A DNA stretch of 64,000 bases from Paenibacillus curdlanolyticus YK9 (lineage in GTDB: Bacteria > Bacillota > Bacilli > Paenibacillales > Paenibacillaceae). The number at the start of each line of letters is the position of its first letter. Within the stretch, counting starts at the first letter, position 1. Positions 27,062 through 36,270 of this stretch are shown one piece after another. A program made the translations under genes and the position numbers. The DNA is taken from positions 186,001 through 250,000 of the forward strand of contig NZ_AEDD01000012.1 of NCBI RefSeq assembly GCF_000179615.1. The letters are read 5' to 3'. The notes below the pieces were generated by a model. The model was not told the DNA's origin. It saw nothing but the letters and a program-made list of their open reading frames with translations, and ran no database searches.

Positions 27062-27818
27062 CCCGGTCTTCCCCCGCTCTCCCGCGTTTTGGCATGCTTG
27101 CTTTCCGACCGCCCATCCGTTTCTTGCTTTCCATGTACAAAGGCAATTCAATGAACGTCGGCAGCTGCAGCACACGCTGAATGTCTCGCTCGCTGCGAAT
27201 CGATCGGTCCAAATAAGCCAACAGCACACAAATGCCCGCTCCCAGCATCGACGATACAATAAACGCGATCGCGAGCAGCATCTTCAGATTCATCCCGACA
27301 GGAGCCGGCAAATCCTTAGGTGCAGGATCCGCTTTATATAACAAGTCCATATTGCTTACGCGAAACACTCGCTTCGCCTCGCTTAGGAATACTTCCGACA
27401 CCGCATTCGCAATTTGTGCTGCGCGACTGTATGACCCGTCATGCGCCACAATCGTAAGCAACTGCGAGTTTAGCCCCGCGTTTACTTTGATTCGGCTTGC
27501 TAACTCGCCCGAACGCAGCCCCAGCTCGGGATGCTCCGCTACCACCTTGTCCATAACGACGGGCGTTCGAATAAACTCCTTGTACGTATCCATCATTTTC
27601 AGATTGGCTTCTATCGCATCGATTTCGGAAGCAAGCGCCGAAGCATCGTCAACCGAATGTCGAATGACCAGCTTTGCATTCGCCTCATAGTTCGGCTTTT
27701 GCATAAATTGGCCATAGCCAAACGCGATGCTTACACCGAATACGACCATCACGATCATAATCCACAAGCGATGACGCAAAATGCGCCAATAATCAAGCAA
27801 TTCAAGCTCTTCCGGCAC
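27042..27818 (-). CDS. Polysaccharide chain-length determinant / kinase adaptor (Wzz, CapA/YveK family)
   Basis: A 258-residue membrane protein with two transmembrane helices, at about residues 15-34 and 178-203, enclosing an extracellular domain. N-terminal LLDYWRILRHRLWIMIVMVV and the P-A-P segment PAPKDLPAPVGMNLKMLLAI before the second helix are typical of Wzz-like adaptors of Gram-positive BY-kinases. The short C-terminal cytoplasmic tail, SIRSERDIQRVLQLPTFIEL, would contact the kinase encoded next (20-nt overlap). The start is GTG at 27818 with GAGGG upstream. It probably sets chain length for the Wzx/Wzy product encoded in 12139-24295, although it is in a separate transcription unit. 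Confidence 0.9.
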   Translation of the reverse strand: MPEELELLDYWRILRHRLWIMIVMVVFGVSIAFGYGQFMQKPNYEANAKLVIRHSVDDASALASEIDAIEANLKMMDTYKEFIRTPVVMDKVVAEHPELGLRSGELASRIKVNAGLNSQLLTIVAHDGSYSRAAQIANAVSEVFLSEAKRVFRVSNMDLLYKADPAPKDLPAPVGMNLKMLLAIAFIVSSMLGAGICVLLAYLDRSIRSERDIQRVLQLPTFIELPLYMESKKRMGGRKASMPKRGRAGEDRDVPLEK

Positions 27819-27929
27819 TGGCGATGTCCCTCATTCCCCATCATCAAGCTGTCGACACCATTTTTAACCAAAAATAGTAGAAATTAATGTTAATTTGACA
27901 CATATTGTCGATCCTACGAATATGAGCCT

Positions 27930-27959
27930 ATTCTATCATTGCAAAATTTACATCGTCAA
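27930..27959 (-). promoter_or_regulatory. Candidate sigma-A promoter for the Wzz/BY-kinase pair
   Basis: On the minus strand TTGACG (27954-27959) and TAGAAT (27930-27935) are separated by 18 nt, about 110 nt upstream of the Wzz-like GTG start. The site lies in an AT-rich gap downstream of the glnS terminator. Confidence 0.5.
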
Positions 27960-27998
27960 TCCCATAGAAATTGCTGGCTTCCCAGCCGTCTTTACCAT

Positions 27999-28043
27999 AA
28001 AAAAAGCTGGAATTATCGTACGATTGCGTACCATAATTCCAGC
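27999..28043 (-). terminator. Intrinsic terminator of glnS
   Basis: Arms GCTGGAATTAT and ATAATTCCAGC pair, with additional pairing of TACG/CGTA inside, followed on the minus strand by seven U residues. It lies 17 nt after the glnS stop. Confidence 0.93.
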
Positions 28044-28060
28044 ATTGTTCGGTTATAATA

Positions 28061-29725
28061 CTAAGCTTTGCTCGGATCGAACGAGCTCTTGAGCGATACA
28101 ACCCGGTTAAACACCAGCTTATCGGCTCCCGACAGCTTCGGATCTACATTGAAGTAGCCGTGGCGGAAAAACTGGAACTTATCTTGTCCGGCCGCGTCGG
28201 CCATCCCTTGCTCCACGAAGCCTTGCAGCACCTCGAGCGAGTTCGGATTGATCCGTTCAAGGAACGGCTTGTCCGCATTGCTCTCATCATCGACGAGCAG
28301 CGGCTCGAATTGGCGGAACTCCGCCGCTTTCGCTTGCGTAGCCTCTACCCAATGGATCGTTCCTTTGACTTTACGCCCCGTAAAGCCGGAGCCGCTCTTC
28401 GTCTCCGGATCGTATGTGCAGCGCAGCTCGATCACTTGCCCTGCCTCATCCTTAATGACCTCTTCGCATTTTACGAAGTAAGCATGCTTCAAGCGCACCT
28501 CATTGCCAGGGAACAGACGGTGATACTTCGCCGGCGGGTCTTCCATGAAGTCGTCCTGCTCAATGTAAATCTCGCGGGAGAACGGAATCAAGCGCGTGCC
28601 CATCTCTTCGTTCTCGGCGTTGTTCTCCGCTTCGAGCTGCTCAACTTGCCCCTCCGGGTAGTTCGTAATGACTACTTTCAATGGACGCACGACAGCCATC
28701 GAGCGAAGCGTCTTCAGCTTCAGGTCCTCCCGGATAAAATGCTCCAGCATCCGCTCGTCGACCAAGCTGTTCGCACGGGCAACGCCGATCTCGCGGCAGA
28801 ATGCGCGAAGCGCCTCAGCCGTAAAGCCGCGGCGGCGAAGGCCGCTGATCGTCGGCATGCGCGGGTCGTCCCAGCCGTCCACGATGCCTTCGTCGACGAG
28901 CGATTTCAGGTATCGTTTGCTCATAATCGTGTTCGTAATGTTCAGGCGCGCAAACTCGTACTGATGAGGCGCAGCCTCCATCTCGCATTCCGCGATCGTC
29001 CAATCGTACAATGGGCGGTGATCCTCGAACTCGAGCGTACAGATCGAGTGCGTCACGCCCTCAATGGCATCGCCCAGCGGATGCGCATAGTCGTACATAG
29101 GATAAATGCACCATGCATCGCCCGTCCGGTGATGATGCGCATGGGCAATTCGATACAGAACCGGGTCACGGAAGTTCATGTTAGGCGAAGCCATATCGAT
29201 CTTCGCGCGAAGCACGCGCTCCCCATCCTTGAACTCGCCTGCGCGCATGCGCGCGAACAGGTCGAGGTTCTCCTCCACGCTGCGGTTGCGGTACGGGCTC
29301 TCTTGACCCGGCTCCGTCAGCGTGCCGCGCGTTTCGCGCATTTGCTCCGCGGACAGGTCGCATACATACGCTTTGCCCTTTTTAATAAGAAGCACTGCGC
29401 GATCGTACATTTCTTCAAAGTAATCCGATGCGAAACGAAGCTCGTCCCAGTTAAAGCCCAGCCACTGCACGTCTTCCTTAATCGCATCAACGTATTCCGT
29501 ATCTTCCTTCAGCGGATTCGTATCGTCAAAACGCAGATTCGTCCGCCCCTTGAATTCATCCGCCAGCTCGAAGTTCAGGCAGATCGACTTGGCATGTCCG
29601 ATATGGAGATACCCATTGGGCTCCGGCGGGAACCGCGTAACTACTTCGCTAACAGCGCCGTTCTTCAAATCCTCAACGACGATATTGCGGATAAAATTCG
29701 AGGATGATGTCTTGTTATTGTCCAT
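28061..29725 (-). CDS. glnS: Glutaminyl-tRNA synthetase
   Basis: A 554-residue class I synthetase that charges tRNA-Gln directly. HIGH motif in [20 protein letters not shown], the KMSKS variant in [11 protein letters not shown], and the C-terminal beta-barrel anticodon-binding domains (from about residue 340) identify it. Most Bacillota lack this enzyme and use GatCAB amidation instead; Paenibacillus-type genomes are among those that carry it. The ATG at 29725 has GGAAGGG 9 nt before it, while the longer frame starts at a TTG (29749). It is monocistronic with its own terminator. Confidence 0.95.
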   Translation of the reverse strand: MDNNKTSSSNFIRNIVVEDLKNGAVSEVVTRFPPEPNGYLHIGHAKSICLNFELADEFKGRTNLRFDDTNPLKEDTEYVDAIKEDVQWLGFNWDELRFASDYFEEMYDRAVLLIKKGKAYVCDLSAEQMRETRGTLTEPGQESPYRNRSVEENLDLFARMRAGEFKDGERVLRAKIDMASPNMNFRDPVLYRIAHAHHHRTGDAWCIYPMYDYAHPLGDAIEGVTHSICTLEFEDHRPLYDWTIAECEMEAAPHQYEFARLNITNTIMSKRYLKSLVDEGIVDGWDDPRMPTISGLRRRGFTAEALRAFCREIGVARANSLVDERMLEHFIREDLKLKTLRSMAVVRPLKVVITNYPEGQVEQLEAENNAENEEMGTRLIPFSREIYIEQDDFMEDPPAKYHRLFPGNEVRLKHAYFVKCEEVIKDEAGQVIELRCTYDPETKSGSGFTGRKVKGTIHWVEATQAKAAEFRQFEPLLVDDESNADKPFLERINPNSLEVLQGFVEQGMADAAGQDKFQFFRHGYFNVDPKLSGADKLVFNRVVSLKSSFDPSKA

Positions 29726-29836
29726 TCCGATCAACCCTTCCTGCGACAAATATCTATCCTCTTATAATACACAATTTACTAGCCTTTTATAAATAGTCTT
29801 CATGAAATAATCCAATGGCGTGCAAGCAGGGATGCG

Positions 29837-29865
29837 TTGACGCTTTTAATTCACATACATATAAT
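29837..29865 (+). promoter_or_regulatory. Sigma-A promoter of the marR-ABC operon, with possible operator
   Basis: TTGACG (29837-29842) and TATAAT (29860-29865) are separated by 17 nt, an almost ideal promoter. Just downstream, GGTTAGCTAAGTAAAC (29868-29883) contains the palindrome TTAGCTAA, well placed for autorepression by the MarR protein it precedes. Confidence 0.75.
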
Positions 29866-29903
29866 TAGGTTAGCTAAGTAAACTATAAATCATAAAGGAG
29901 CTG

Positions 29904-30404
29904 ATGCCTTTGTCGGAGCATAAGCAAACAACCAGCGAACTTATCCGAGCATTCCGACAGCTGCGGAATATGAATTGGACCGGATTTAAACCAAGCGGCG
30001 GTTATACGAAAAGCGAAATTATGACCCTATTCCACGTGCGCCACATCACGCAGCGCTCCGATCATGGGCTCAAATCCTCCGATCTTGCCCGTTCGCTCAA
30101 CGTGACGCTTCCTACGGTAACCCAAACGGTCAACGTACTTGAGGCTCGGGGGCTCATTGAACGCCACCGGGACCCTTCCGATCGGCGTGCCGTCCTGCTT
30201 CGGCTGACAGCCGCAGGCGAACAGATGACGCAGGATGCCGAAGCGACCATGCTGCGAACAATCGGGGGCGTCGTCGAGCATCTAGGTCTGGAACGGAGCC
30301 AGCAACTGATCGGCCTATTGGACGATATCTTCCAGTTTTATGCCGATAACGGAGCTGCGTCCTGCACGCCCGAAAACCATGAGCCCCCTGCGCCTAAGCG
30401 TTAA
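29904..30404 (+). CDS. MarR-family transcriptional regulator
   Basis: A 166-residue winged-helix dimeric regulator. The recognition region SSDLARSLNVTLPTVTQTVN (about residues 55-74), the linker LEARGLIERHRDPSDRRAVL with the wing DPSDRR, and the flanking dimerisation helices follow the family pattern. The AAAGGAG site ends only 3 nt before the ATG at 29904; a TTG at 29910 would have a 9-nt spacing, so the true start may be that TTG (two codons later). It lies directly upstream of two ABC exporter genes, which it probably represses until a ligand binds. Confidence 0.92.
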   Translation: MPLSEHKQTTSELIRAFRQLRNMNWTGFKPSGGYTKSEIMTLFHVRHITQRSDHGLKSSDLARSLNVTLPTVTQTVNVLEARGLIERHRDPSDRRAVLLRLTAAGEQMTQDAEATMLRTIGGVVEHLGLERSQQLIGLLDDIFQFYADNGAASCTPENHEPPAPKR

Positions 30405-30447
30405 TGGCGGCCCCCTACAATTATTAAAATGAGGTGAATGTCAGAGG

Positions 30448-32187
30448 ATGATTAAGCTATTACGCTATTTGAAGCCTTACCGAATTGCTGTAACGCTTGT
30501 TCTGCTGTTCGTCTTCCTGCAATCGTTGTCCGATCTCTATCTGCCTACCTTAATGGCCGACATAGTCGACAAAGGGATTGTAACCGGCGACACCCCTTAT
30601 ATTTGGCGCATCGGCGGCTTCATGCTGCTCATCGCGCTCGGCGGAGCAATCTGCTCGGTCGGCGCCAGCTATCTGTCAGCCAAATCGGCTGGCGGCTTCG
30701 GGCGCGACCTGCGCAGCAAGCTGTTCGCCCACGTCGAGAAATTTTCGCTCAATGAATTCGACAAGATCGGCACCGCTTCCTTAATTACTAGAACAACGAA
30801 CGACATCACGCAGGTTCAGCAAGTGCTGACAATGATGATGCGCGTCATGGTCATGGCTCCGCTCATGTGCTTTGGCGGCATTATTATGGCCCTGTCGCGC
30901 GATGTTAAGCTTTCGTTCGTCATTATCGGGCTTGTTCCAATCATCGCAGTGGTCATTCTAATCGTCTCCATGCGTACGATCCCGCTTTTCAAGCTGCAGC
31001 AAAAACGGCTCGACAAGCTTAACCTCGTGCTGCGCGAGCATCTGACCGGCATTCGCGTCATCCGCGCGTTTAACCGGACTCGCCATGAGCAGTCTCGCTT
31101 CACAGATGCAAACACGAATCTGACCGATACGGCGATCCGGGTCAATCGGATGATGGCGGCTCTCATGCCGGTCATGATGCTGGTCGTCAACTTCGCGAGC
31201 ATCGCGATTATTTGGTACGGCGGTATCCGAATCGACAATGGCGGCATGCAGGTCGGCGACCTGATGGCATTCATCCAATATGCATGGCAAATCATGTTCG
31301 CCCTGATCTTCGCATCGATGATGTTCGTCATGGTCCCTCGCGCCTCCGCATCCGCGGCACGCATTCAAGAGGTGCTCGATATGCAGCCGAACATCGTCGA
31401 TCCTGCCAAGCGCGCTGCTGCTGCAGCCGGACAAGGCGAGGCAAAAGGCTTCATCGAGTTCCGCAATGTCTCGTTCCGTTATCCCGGCGCCGAGATGCAC
31501 GCCCTGTCGGACATCTCGTTCACCGCTGCCCCTGGCGAGATTACAGCCATTATCGGCGGCACGGGCTCTGGCAAATCGACGATGATCAACCTCATTCCGC
31601 GCTTCTATGACGTCAGCGAGGGCACGGTCCTCATCGATGGCGTAGACGTCCGGGAGATGACGCAGCATGCGCTGCGCGGAGCGATCGGTCTCGTCCCGCA
31701 GAAGGCTTCGTTGTTCACCGGCACCATCGCCGAGAACATCCGATTCGGCCATGAAGAGGCGACCGATGAAGAGGTTCAGCATGCGGCGACAGTCGCACAA
31801 GCCGCAGACTTTATCGGCAAAATGCCCGATGGCTACCAATCGCTCATCACGCAAGGCGGCACCAACGTTTCCGGCGGGCAAAAGCAGCGGTTATCCATCG
31901 CCCGCGCCCTCGTCCGGAAGCCGTCAATTTATCTGTTCGACGACAGCTTCTCCGCGCTCGACTTCAAAACAGACGCGAAGCTGCGCGCCGCCCTTCGGCC
32001 AGAGACGACCGAATCAACGCTGCTCATCGTTGCCCAGCGCGTAAGCACCGTCATGGATGCCGATCGCATCATCGTACTCGATGAAGGCCGCATTGCCGGC
32101 ATTGGCACGCATCGCGAACTGCTGGCGAATAACGAAATTTATCGCGAAATCGTCACGTCACAGCTGTCAGAGGAGGAGATCGCATGA
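30448..32187 (+). CDS. ABC exporter half-transporter, subunit 1 (degenerate catalytic site)
   Basis: A 579-residue half-transporter: six transmembrane helices (residues 1-~310) and an ATPase domain with Walker A GGTGSGKST (~370-378), signature SGGQKQRLSIARAL, and Walker B YLFDDSFSALD. In the last, the usual catalytic Glu is Asp, as in the degenerate site of heterodimeric exporters such as BmrCD and TM287/288. The stop overlaps the next gene by 4 nt (ATGA), supporting a heterodimer. Substrates of relatives (B. subtilis YfiB/YfiC, LmrCD) are drugs or lipids; the MarR regulator upstream fits a multidrug role. An ATG with GAGGTGA nearby begins the frame. Confidence 0.92.
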   Translation: MIKLLRYLKPYRIAVTLVLLFVFLQSLSDLYLPTLMADIVDKGIVTGDTPYIWRIGGFMLLIALGGAICSVGASYLSAKSAGGFGRDLRSKLFAHVEKFSLNEFDKIGTASLITRTTNDITQVQQVLTMMMRVMVMAPLMCFGGIIMALSRDVKLSFVIIGLVPIIAVVILIVSMRTIPLFKLQQKRLDKLNLVLREHLTGIRVIRAFNRTRHEQSRFTDANTNLTDTAIRVNRMMAALMPVMMLVVNFASIAIIWYGGIRIDNGGMQVGDLMAFIQYAWQIMFALIFASMMFVMVPRASASAARIQEVLDMQPNIVDPAKRAAAAAGQGEAKGFIEFRNVSFRYPGAEMHALSDISFTAAPGEITAIIGGTGSGKSTMINLIPRFYDVSEGTVLIDGVDVREMTQHALRGAIGLVPQKASLFTGTIAENIRFGHEEATDEEVQHAATVAQAADFIGKMPDGYQSLITQGGTNVSGGQKQRLSIARALVRKPSIYLFDDSFSALDFKTDAKLRAALRPETTESTLLIVAQRVSTVMDADRIIVLDEGRIAGIGTHRELLANNEIYREIVTSQLSEEEIA

Positions 32188-34166
32188 GCAAATCGATGAA
32201 GATGCCTGTTATGGCGGCTGATCAAGGCGCAGGCCAAGGCGGACCCCGCCCGGGCGGCGCTGGCCCTCGTCCCGGCGGACCTCCCGGCGGCGGCATGAAT
32301 CCTAGCGCGATGGGCTTTGGCCCGCGTGGCGGCCCAGGCGGCATGATGGGGCCAGGACAGAAAGCGAAGGACTTCAAAGTAACGTTCCGCCGTCTCATTC
32401 GGTACTTGCATCCGCATCGCGGCGCACTGCTCGTCGTTCTGCTAACTGCCGTGCTTAGCACGGTGTTCTCGATTCTCGGCCCGAAAATTCTAGGCAATGC
32501 CACAACGAAGCTGTTCGAGGGCTTGATGGCCAAAAAAAATGGCATCGCAGGCGCAGCCATCGACTTCGACGCCATCGGGAAGATTCTGCTCACGCTCGTC
32601 GTGCTCTATGTCATTAGCGCGGTGTTCAGCTACATTCAGCAATACGTTATGGCTGGCGTAGCCCAGCGTACCGTGTACGGCATCCGCGAGGACGTCAATG
32701 CGAAGCTCGCGAAGCTGCCGCTGAAATTTTACGACGGGCGCTCCCATGGCGAGGTGCTCAGCCGCGCAGTCAATGACATCGATAATATTAGCGGTACGCT
32801 CCAGCAAAGCTTAACCCAATTCATTACGGCCATCGTCACCTTGATCGGCGTTGTCGTCATGATGCTGACGATCAGTCCGCTGATGACGCTCATTACGATC
32901 ATCACGCTACCGCTCAGCTTTGTTGTCATCAAGATGATTGCGAAGCGGTCGCAGCGGCATTTTGCCGGACAGCAGAAGGCGCTTGGCGAATTGAACGGAC
33001 ACGTTGAGGAAATGTACACCGGCCATCCGATCGTCAAAGCGTTCGGCCGCGAACAGACGTCCATCGCCAAGTTCGATGAGGTGAACGAACGTCTCTATCA
33101 ATCCGGCTATCGCGCCCAATTCATCTCCGGCATCATCATGCCGCTTATGGGCTTCATCGGCAACATCGGCTATGTGCTAGTCAGCGTTGCCGGCGGCATT
33201 CTCGTCCTGCATAAAGCGATCACGATCGGCGATGTGCAAGCATTTATCTCTTACTCGCGCCAATTCGCGATGCCGATTACGCAGACCGCGCAAATCGCGA
33301 ACATCATCCAATCGACGATCGCCTCTGCCGAGCGCGTATTCGAGCTATTGGATGAAGAAGAGGAAGTGCCGGGAACAGAGCGCAGCGTGGATTTGCACAA
33401 AAAATCCGCTTCGCAAGGCGAGGTTCGTTTCGAGCATGTGAAGTTCGGCTATAAAGCCGATGCTCTGCTCATGGACGATTTGAACATCAACGTTCAACCC
33501 GGCCAAACGATCGCCATTGTTGGTCCTACGGGCGCCGGCAAGACGACGCTCATCAATCTGCTCATGCGATTCTACGAATTGAATGGCGGTCGAATTACCG
33601 TCGACGGCACCGACATTACGCAAATGTCGCGCGCCGAGCTGCGCAGCAGCTTCGGCATGGTGCTTCAGGATACATGGCTGTTCAACGGCACGATCCGCGA
33701 CAACATCGCCTATGGCCGCACTGGGGCATCGGAAACCGATGTCGTGCGGGCAGCGAAAGCGGCTTATGCCGACCACTTCATCCGTACGCTGCCGGACGGC
33801 TACGATACGGTGCTCAATGAAGAAGCGTCGAACATCTCGCAAGGGCAGAAGCAGCTGCTTACGATCGCGCGAGCTATTCTTGCCGATCCTCAAATCCTTA
33901 TTCTTGACGAAGCAACGAGCAGCGTCGATACGCGAACCGAGGTGCATATCCAGCAGGCGATGAACACGCTGATGGAAGGCCGCACCAGTTTCGTCATCGC
34001 GCACCGGCTATCTACAATTCGCGACGCTGACCGCATCCTCGTCATGAACCAAGGCGCGGTCATCGAGCAAGGCTCCCACGAGGAGCTGCTCGCGCAGCGG
34101 GGCTTCTACGCTGATCTGTACGAAAGCCAATTCGCTGCATCGAAGAAACAGACGGAAGCGATCTAG
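32184..34166 (+). CDS. ABC exporter half-transporter, subunit 2, with Gly/Pro-rich N-terminus
   Basis: A 660-residue partner of the previous gene. Residues ~11-58 form a Gly/Pro-rich, probably disordered extension (for example GAGPRPGGPPGGGM) before the six-helix domain. The ATPase has Walker A GPTGAGKTT, Walker B ILILDEATSSVD with the catalytic Glu, and signature SQGQ in place of SGGQ, so one composite site of the heterodimer has all catalytic residues while the other is degenerate. AGAGGAG before the ATG lies in the end of subunit 1. A terminator follows 30 nt after the stop, ending the marR-ABC operon. Confidence 0.92.
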   Translation: MSKSMKMPVMAADQGAGQGGPRPGGAGPRPGGPPGGGMNPSAMGFGPRGGPGGMMGPGQKAKDFKVTFRRLIRYLHPHRGALLVVLLTAVLSTVFSILGPKILGNATTKLFEGLMAKKNGIAGAAIDFDAIGKILLTLVVLYVISAVFSYIQQYVMAGVAQRTVYGIREDVNAKLAKLPLKFYDGRSHGEVLSRAVNDIDNISGTLQQSLTQFITAIVTLIGVVVMMLTISPLMTLITIITLPLSFVVIKMIAKRSQRHFAGQQKALGELNGHVEEMYTGHPIVKAFGREQTSIAKFDEVNERLYQSGYRAQFISGIIMPLMGFIGNIGYVLVSVAGGILVLHKAITIGDVQAFISYSRQFAMPITQTAQIANIIQSTIASAERVFELLDEEEEVPGTERSVDLHKKSASQGEVRFEHVKFGYKADALLMDDLNINVQPGQTIAIVGPTGAGKTTLINLLMRFYELNGGRITVDGTDITQMSRAELRSSFGMVLQDTWLFNGTIRDNIAYGRTGASETDVVRAAKAAYADHFIRTLPDGYDTVLNEEASNISQGQKQLLTIARAILADPQILILDEATSSVDTRTEVHIQQAMNTLMEGRTSFVIAHRLSTIRDADRILVMNQGAVIEQGSHEELLAQRGFYADLYESQFAASKKQTEAI

Positions 34167-34195
34167 CATTCCGATCCATATTGCATTTAACGATA

Positions 34196-34239
34196 ACGGT
34201 CCGCCATCCCCTATTTAGAGGAAGGCGGACCGTTTTTTT
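34196..34239 (+). terminator. Intrinsic terminator of the marR-ABC operon
   Basis: ACGGTCCGCC pairs perfectly with GGCGGACCGT across an 18-nt loop and is followed by seven T residues. Confidence 0.95.
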
Positions 34240-34252
34240 GGCAAAATTTTAA

Positions 34253-34282
34253 TGGACAACCCCATAATTCTCCAAGTATAAT
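34253..34282 (+). promoter_or_regulatory. Sigma-A-like promoter of the PPC-repeat protein gene
   Basis: TGGACA (34253-34258) and TATAAT (34277-34282) are separated by 18 nt, about 100 nt before the likely TTG start. Confidence 0.6.
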
Positions 34283-34380
34283 GATCGACGCGATCTAGGA
34301 ATATCGACTTAGTCCAAAAGCAACGAAACAGCTTGATTTATTTTCATTTATTCCATTTATTAGTCGGAGGTGCGTTTGTT

Positions 34381-36132
34381 TTGTCCAGAAAAACCTTTTA
34401 CAAGCTGCTCAGCCTGCTCGCGATCATCGGCCTGCTGCAGACGCAAGCCATTGCTTTCGCCGATAAGGGCGACGATTCCATCGAACAGGCACAACACATC
34501 CAAGTGAATCAATCGTATGCCGGTCTTCTATCGGACTACAATGATGCAAACTATTATCATTTCCGCTTGGATACGGCCGGACAGCTCGACGTTACGATGC
34601 CGAACGTCAGCGGCAAGAGCTGGCGTTATTCGCTCTACGATGGCACAGGCAAAGAGTTCCCTTGGTATGCTTATACCAGCTATAGCGAATTGGCCAAAGG
34701 CGATTCCGTTTCCAGCGTGGGCCTTCCAGCTGGCGATTACTACTTGCGTATCGGCCGTTACGATGGCGACTTAACCAAGACGCCTTACAGCGTTCAGCTG
34801 AAATTCACGCCGGGCGACACGTTCGAGAAAGAAGCCAATGACACGCTCTCGACTGCGACGATCATCTCGGTCAACAAAAACTACCAGTCCCGCTTGCAGT
34901 ACTATAGCGATGTCGATTACTACAAGTTCAGCCTGACGAAGAGCGGCAAAGCATCGATTATTCTTCCGAACGTAAGCGGCATCAGCTGGCGTTATCAGCT
35001 GTATGACAGCGAAGGCAACGCGTTCCCTTGGTATAACTATACCGAGTCAAACGAGCTTGCCAAGGGCAACAGCATCTCGACCGTTGGCCTTCCGGCTGGC
35101 GATTATTACGTAGGCATCAGCCGCTATGACGGCAACGTGGATATCGCGCCGTATACGCTTCAAATGAAATTCACGGCCGGCGACACGTACGAAAAGGAAG
35201 GCAACGATACCTTGTCGACAGCCACGTCTGTCAGTGTGAATAAAACCTATGACACTGCATTGCAGTACTATAGCGACGTCGACTTCTATAAGTTCAATTT
35301 GGCGCAAAGCGGCAAGCTTTCCCTGGTCATTCCGAACGTAAGCGGCATCAGCTGGCGCTATCAGCTGTATGACAGCGAAGGCAACGCATTCCCTTGGTAT
35401 GGCTATACCAACTACAGTGAACTCGCGAAGGGCAATACCGTGTCAAACGTCGGCCTTCCTGCCGGCGAATACTATGTGCGAATCAGCCGTTACGACGGCA
35501 ATGTGAGCGGCTCGCCTTACTCGCTAACGCTGAAATTCACGCCAGGCAGCACCTATGAGCAAGAAAACAATGACAAGCTGTCAGCAGCTACGCCTATTGC
35601 CGTAAACAAGCTATATGAGTCGGGTCTCCAGCACTATAGCGACTATGACTACTACCGCTTCACCCTGACTTCCCGGTCGGTGATCTCGATTGGCCAGATT
35701 AAAGGGTACGCCGACCAGAGCCTATACCTCAATCTGCTGGACAGCAAGGGCAATTACCTCGATACGTCGAGCGGTAAAACAACACTCGCTGCCGGAACCT
35801 ACTACCTCACCTTCAGCGGCAATGCCGGCGACTACAAGTTTAAAGTGAACGCCGCTACGCTTCCGCTGAGCACGAAGCAAGTAACGATTGTAAACAAAAA
35901 AGGCGCGTCCAGCGACACCGTGACCGTCTCCAGCATCAAGAAGGGCGACGTCATCAAAGCGTACAGCAAGCAAGGCAAGCTGCTCGGCCAGACGACTGTT
36001 GCATCGGGAACGAAAGCTACGCTTAAGCTTACTGCGCTAAGCAGCATTGGCGGCGAGCTGTACGTTTCATTAACGAGCGCAGGGCTGCAAGAGAGCGGCA
36101 AGATTGCGGTGAAGTACGGGAAAGAATCGTAA
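34381..36132 (+). CDS. Secreted protein with tandem PPC-like beta domains
   Basis: A 583-residue exported protein of unknown role. The likely start is a TTG at 34381, ten nt after GGAGG; it gives a clean signal peptide (SRKTFYKLLSLLAIIGLLQT... cleaved near AIAFA). Three domains of ~115 residues follow, each with EKEANDTLSTAT-type entry, YYSDVDYYKFSL, WRYQLYDSEGNAFPWY and LPAGDYYVGISRYDG, then a shorter fourth unit. This is the pattern of bacterial pre-peptidase C-terminal (PPC) domains, which normally sit beside a protease or other catalytic domain; here there is none. The last ~90 residues (from about 495) are a different beta module. Repeats 2 and 3 are nearly identical in protein sequence, suggesting recent duplication. 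It may be an adhesion or matrix protein. The upstream reading frame to 34333 is less likely. Confidence 0.83.
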   Translation: MSRKTFYKLLSLLAIIGLLQTQAIAFADKGDDSIEQAQHIQVNQSYAGLLSDYNDANYYHFRLDTAGQLDVTMPNVSGKSWRYSLYDGTGKEFPWYAYTSYSELAKGDSVSSVGLPAGDYYLRIGRYDGDLTKTPYSVQLKFTPGDTFEKEANDTLSTATIISVNKNYQSRLQYYSDVDYYKFSLTKSGKASIILPNVSGISWRYQLYDSEGNAFPWYNYTESNELAKGNSISTVGLPAGDYYVGISRYDGNVDIAPYTLQMKFTAGDTYEKEGNDTLSTATSVSVNKTYDTALQYYSDVDFYKFNLAQSGKLSLVIPNVSGISWRYQLYDSEGNAFPWYGYTNYSELAKGNTVSNVGLPAGEYYVRISRYDGNVSGSPYSLTLKFTPGSTYEQENNDKLSAATPIAVNKLYESGLQHYSDYDYYRFTLTSRSVISIGQIKGYADQSLYLNLLDSKGNYLDTSSGKTTLAAGTYYLTFSGNAGDYKFKVNAATLPLSTKQVTIVNKKGASSDTVTVSSIKKGDVIKAYSKQGKLLGQTTVASGTKATLKLTALSSIGGELYVSLTSAGLQESGKIAVKYGKES

Positions 36133-36150
36133 CCAAGCTTATAGTAAGTG

Positions 36151-36187
36151 AAAAGCCGTCAGGGCACGATGTCCTGGCGGCTTTTTT
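36151..36187 (+). terminator. Intrinsic terminator of the PPC-repeat gene
   Basis: AAGCCGTCAGGGCA pairs with TGTCCTGGCGGCTT (G:U allowed) over a 3-nt loop and is followed by a T-run. Confidence 0.92.
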
Positions 36188-36270
36188 GCAAAATAATAAC
36201 CGCCTATTAAAAGGGATTTATGGGTATTCCTCGAATTGTTTCCTTATACCAATATCTGAACAAGGAGCGT

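Noticed and set aside
27062-27259. N-terminal extension of the BY-kinase-like protein
   Set aside because: The extra codons lie in the Wzz-like gene, are Cys/Trp-rich and unlike the family; ATG at 27061 gives the normal N-terminus.
28160-29707. 515-residue plus-strand open frame antisense to glnS
   Set aside because: GlnRS motifs are intact on the minus strand; the antisense frame is rich in Arg and Leu and has no start signal.
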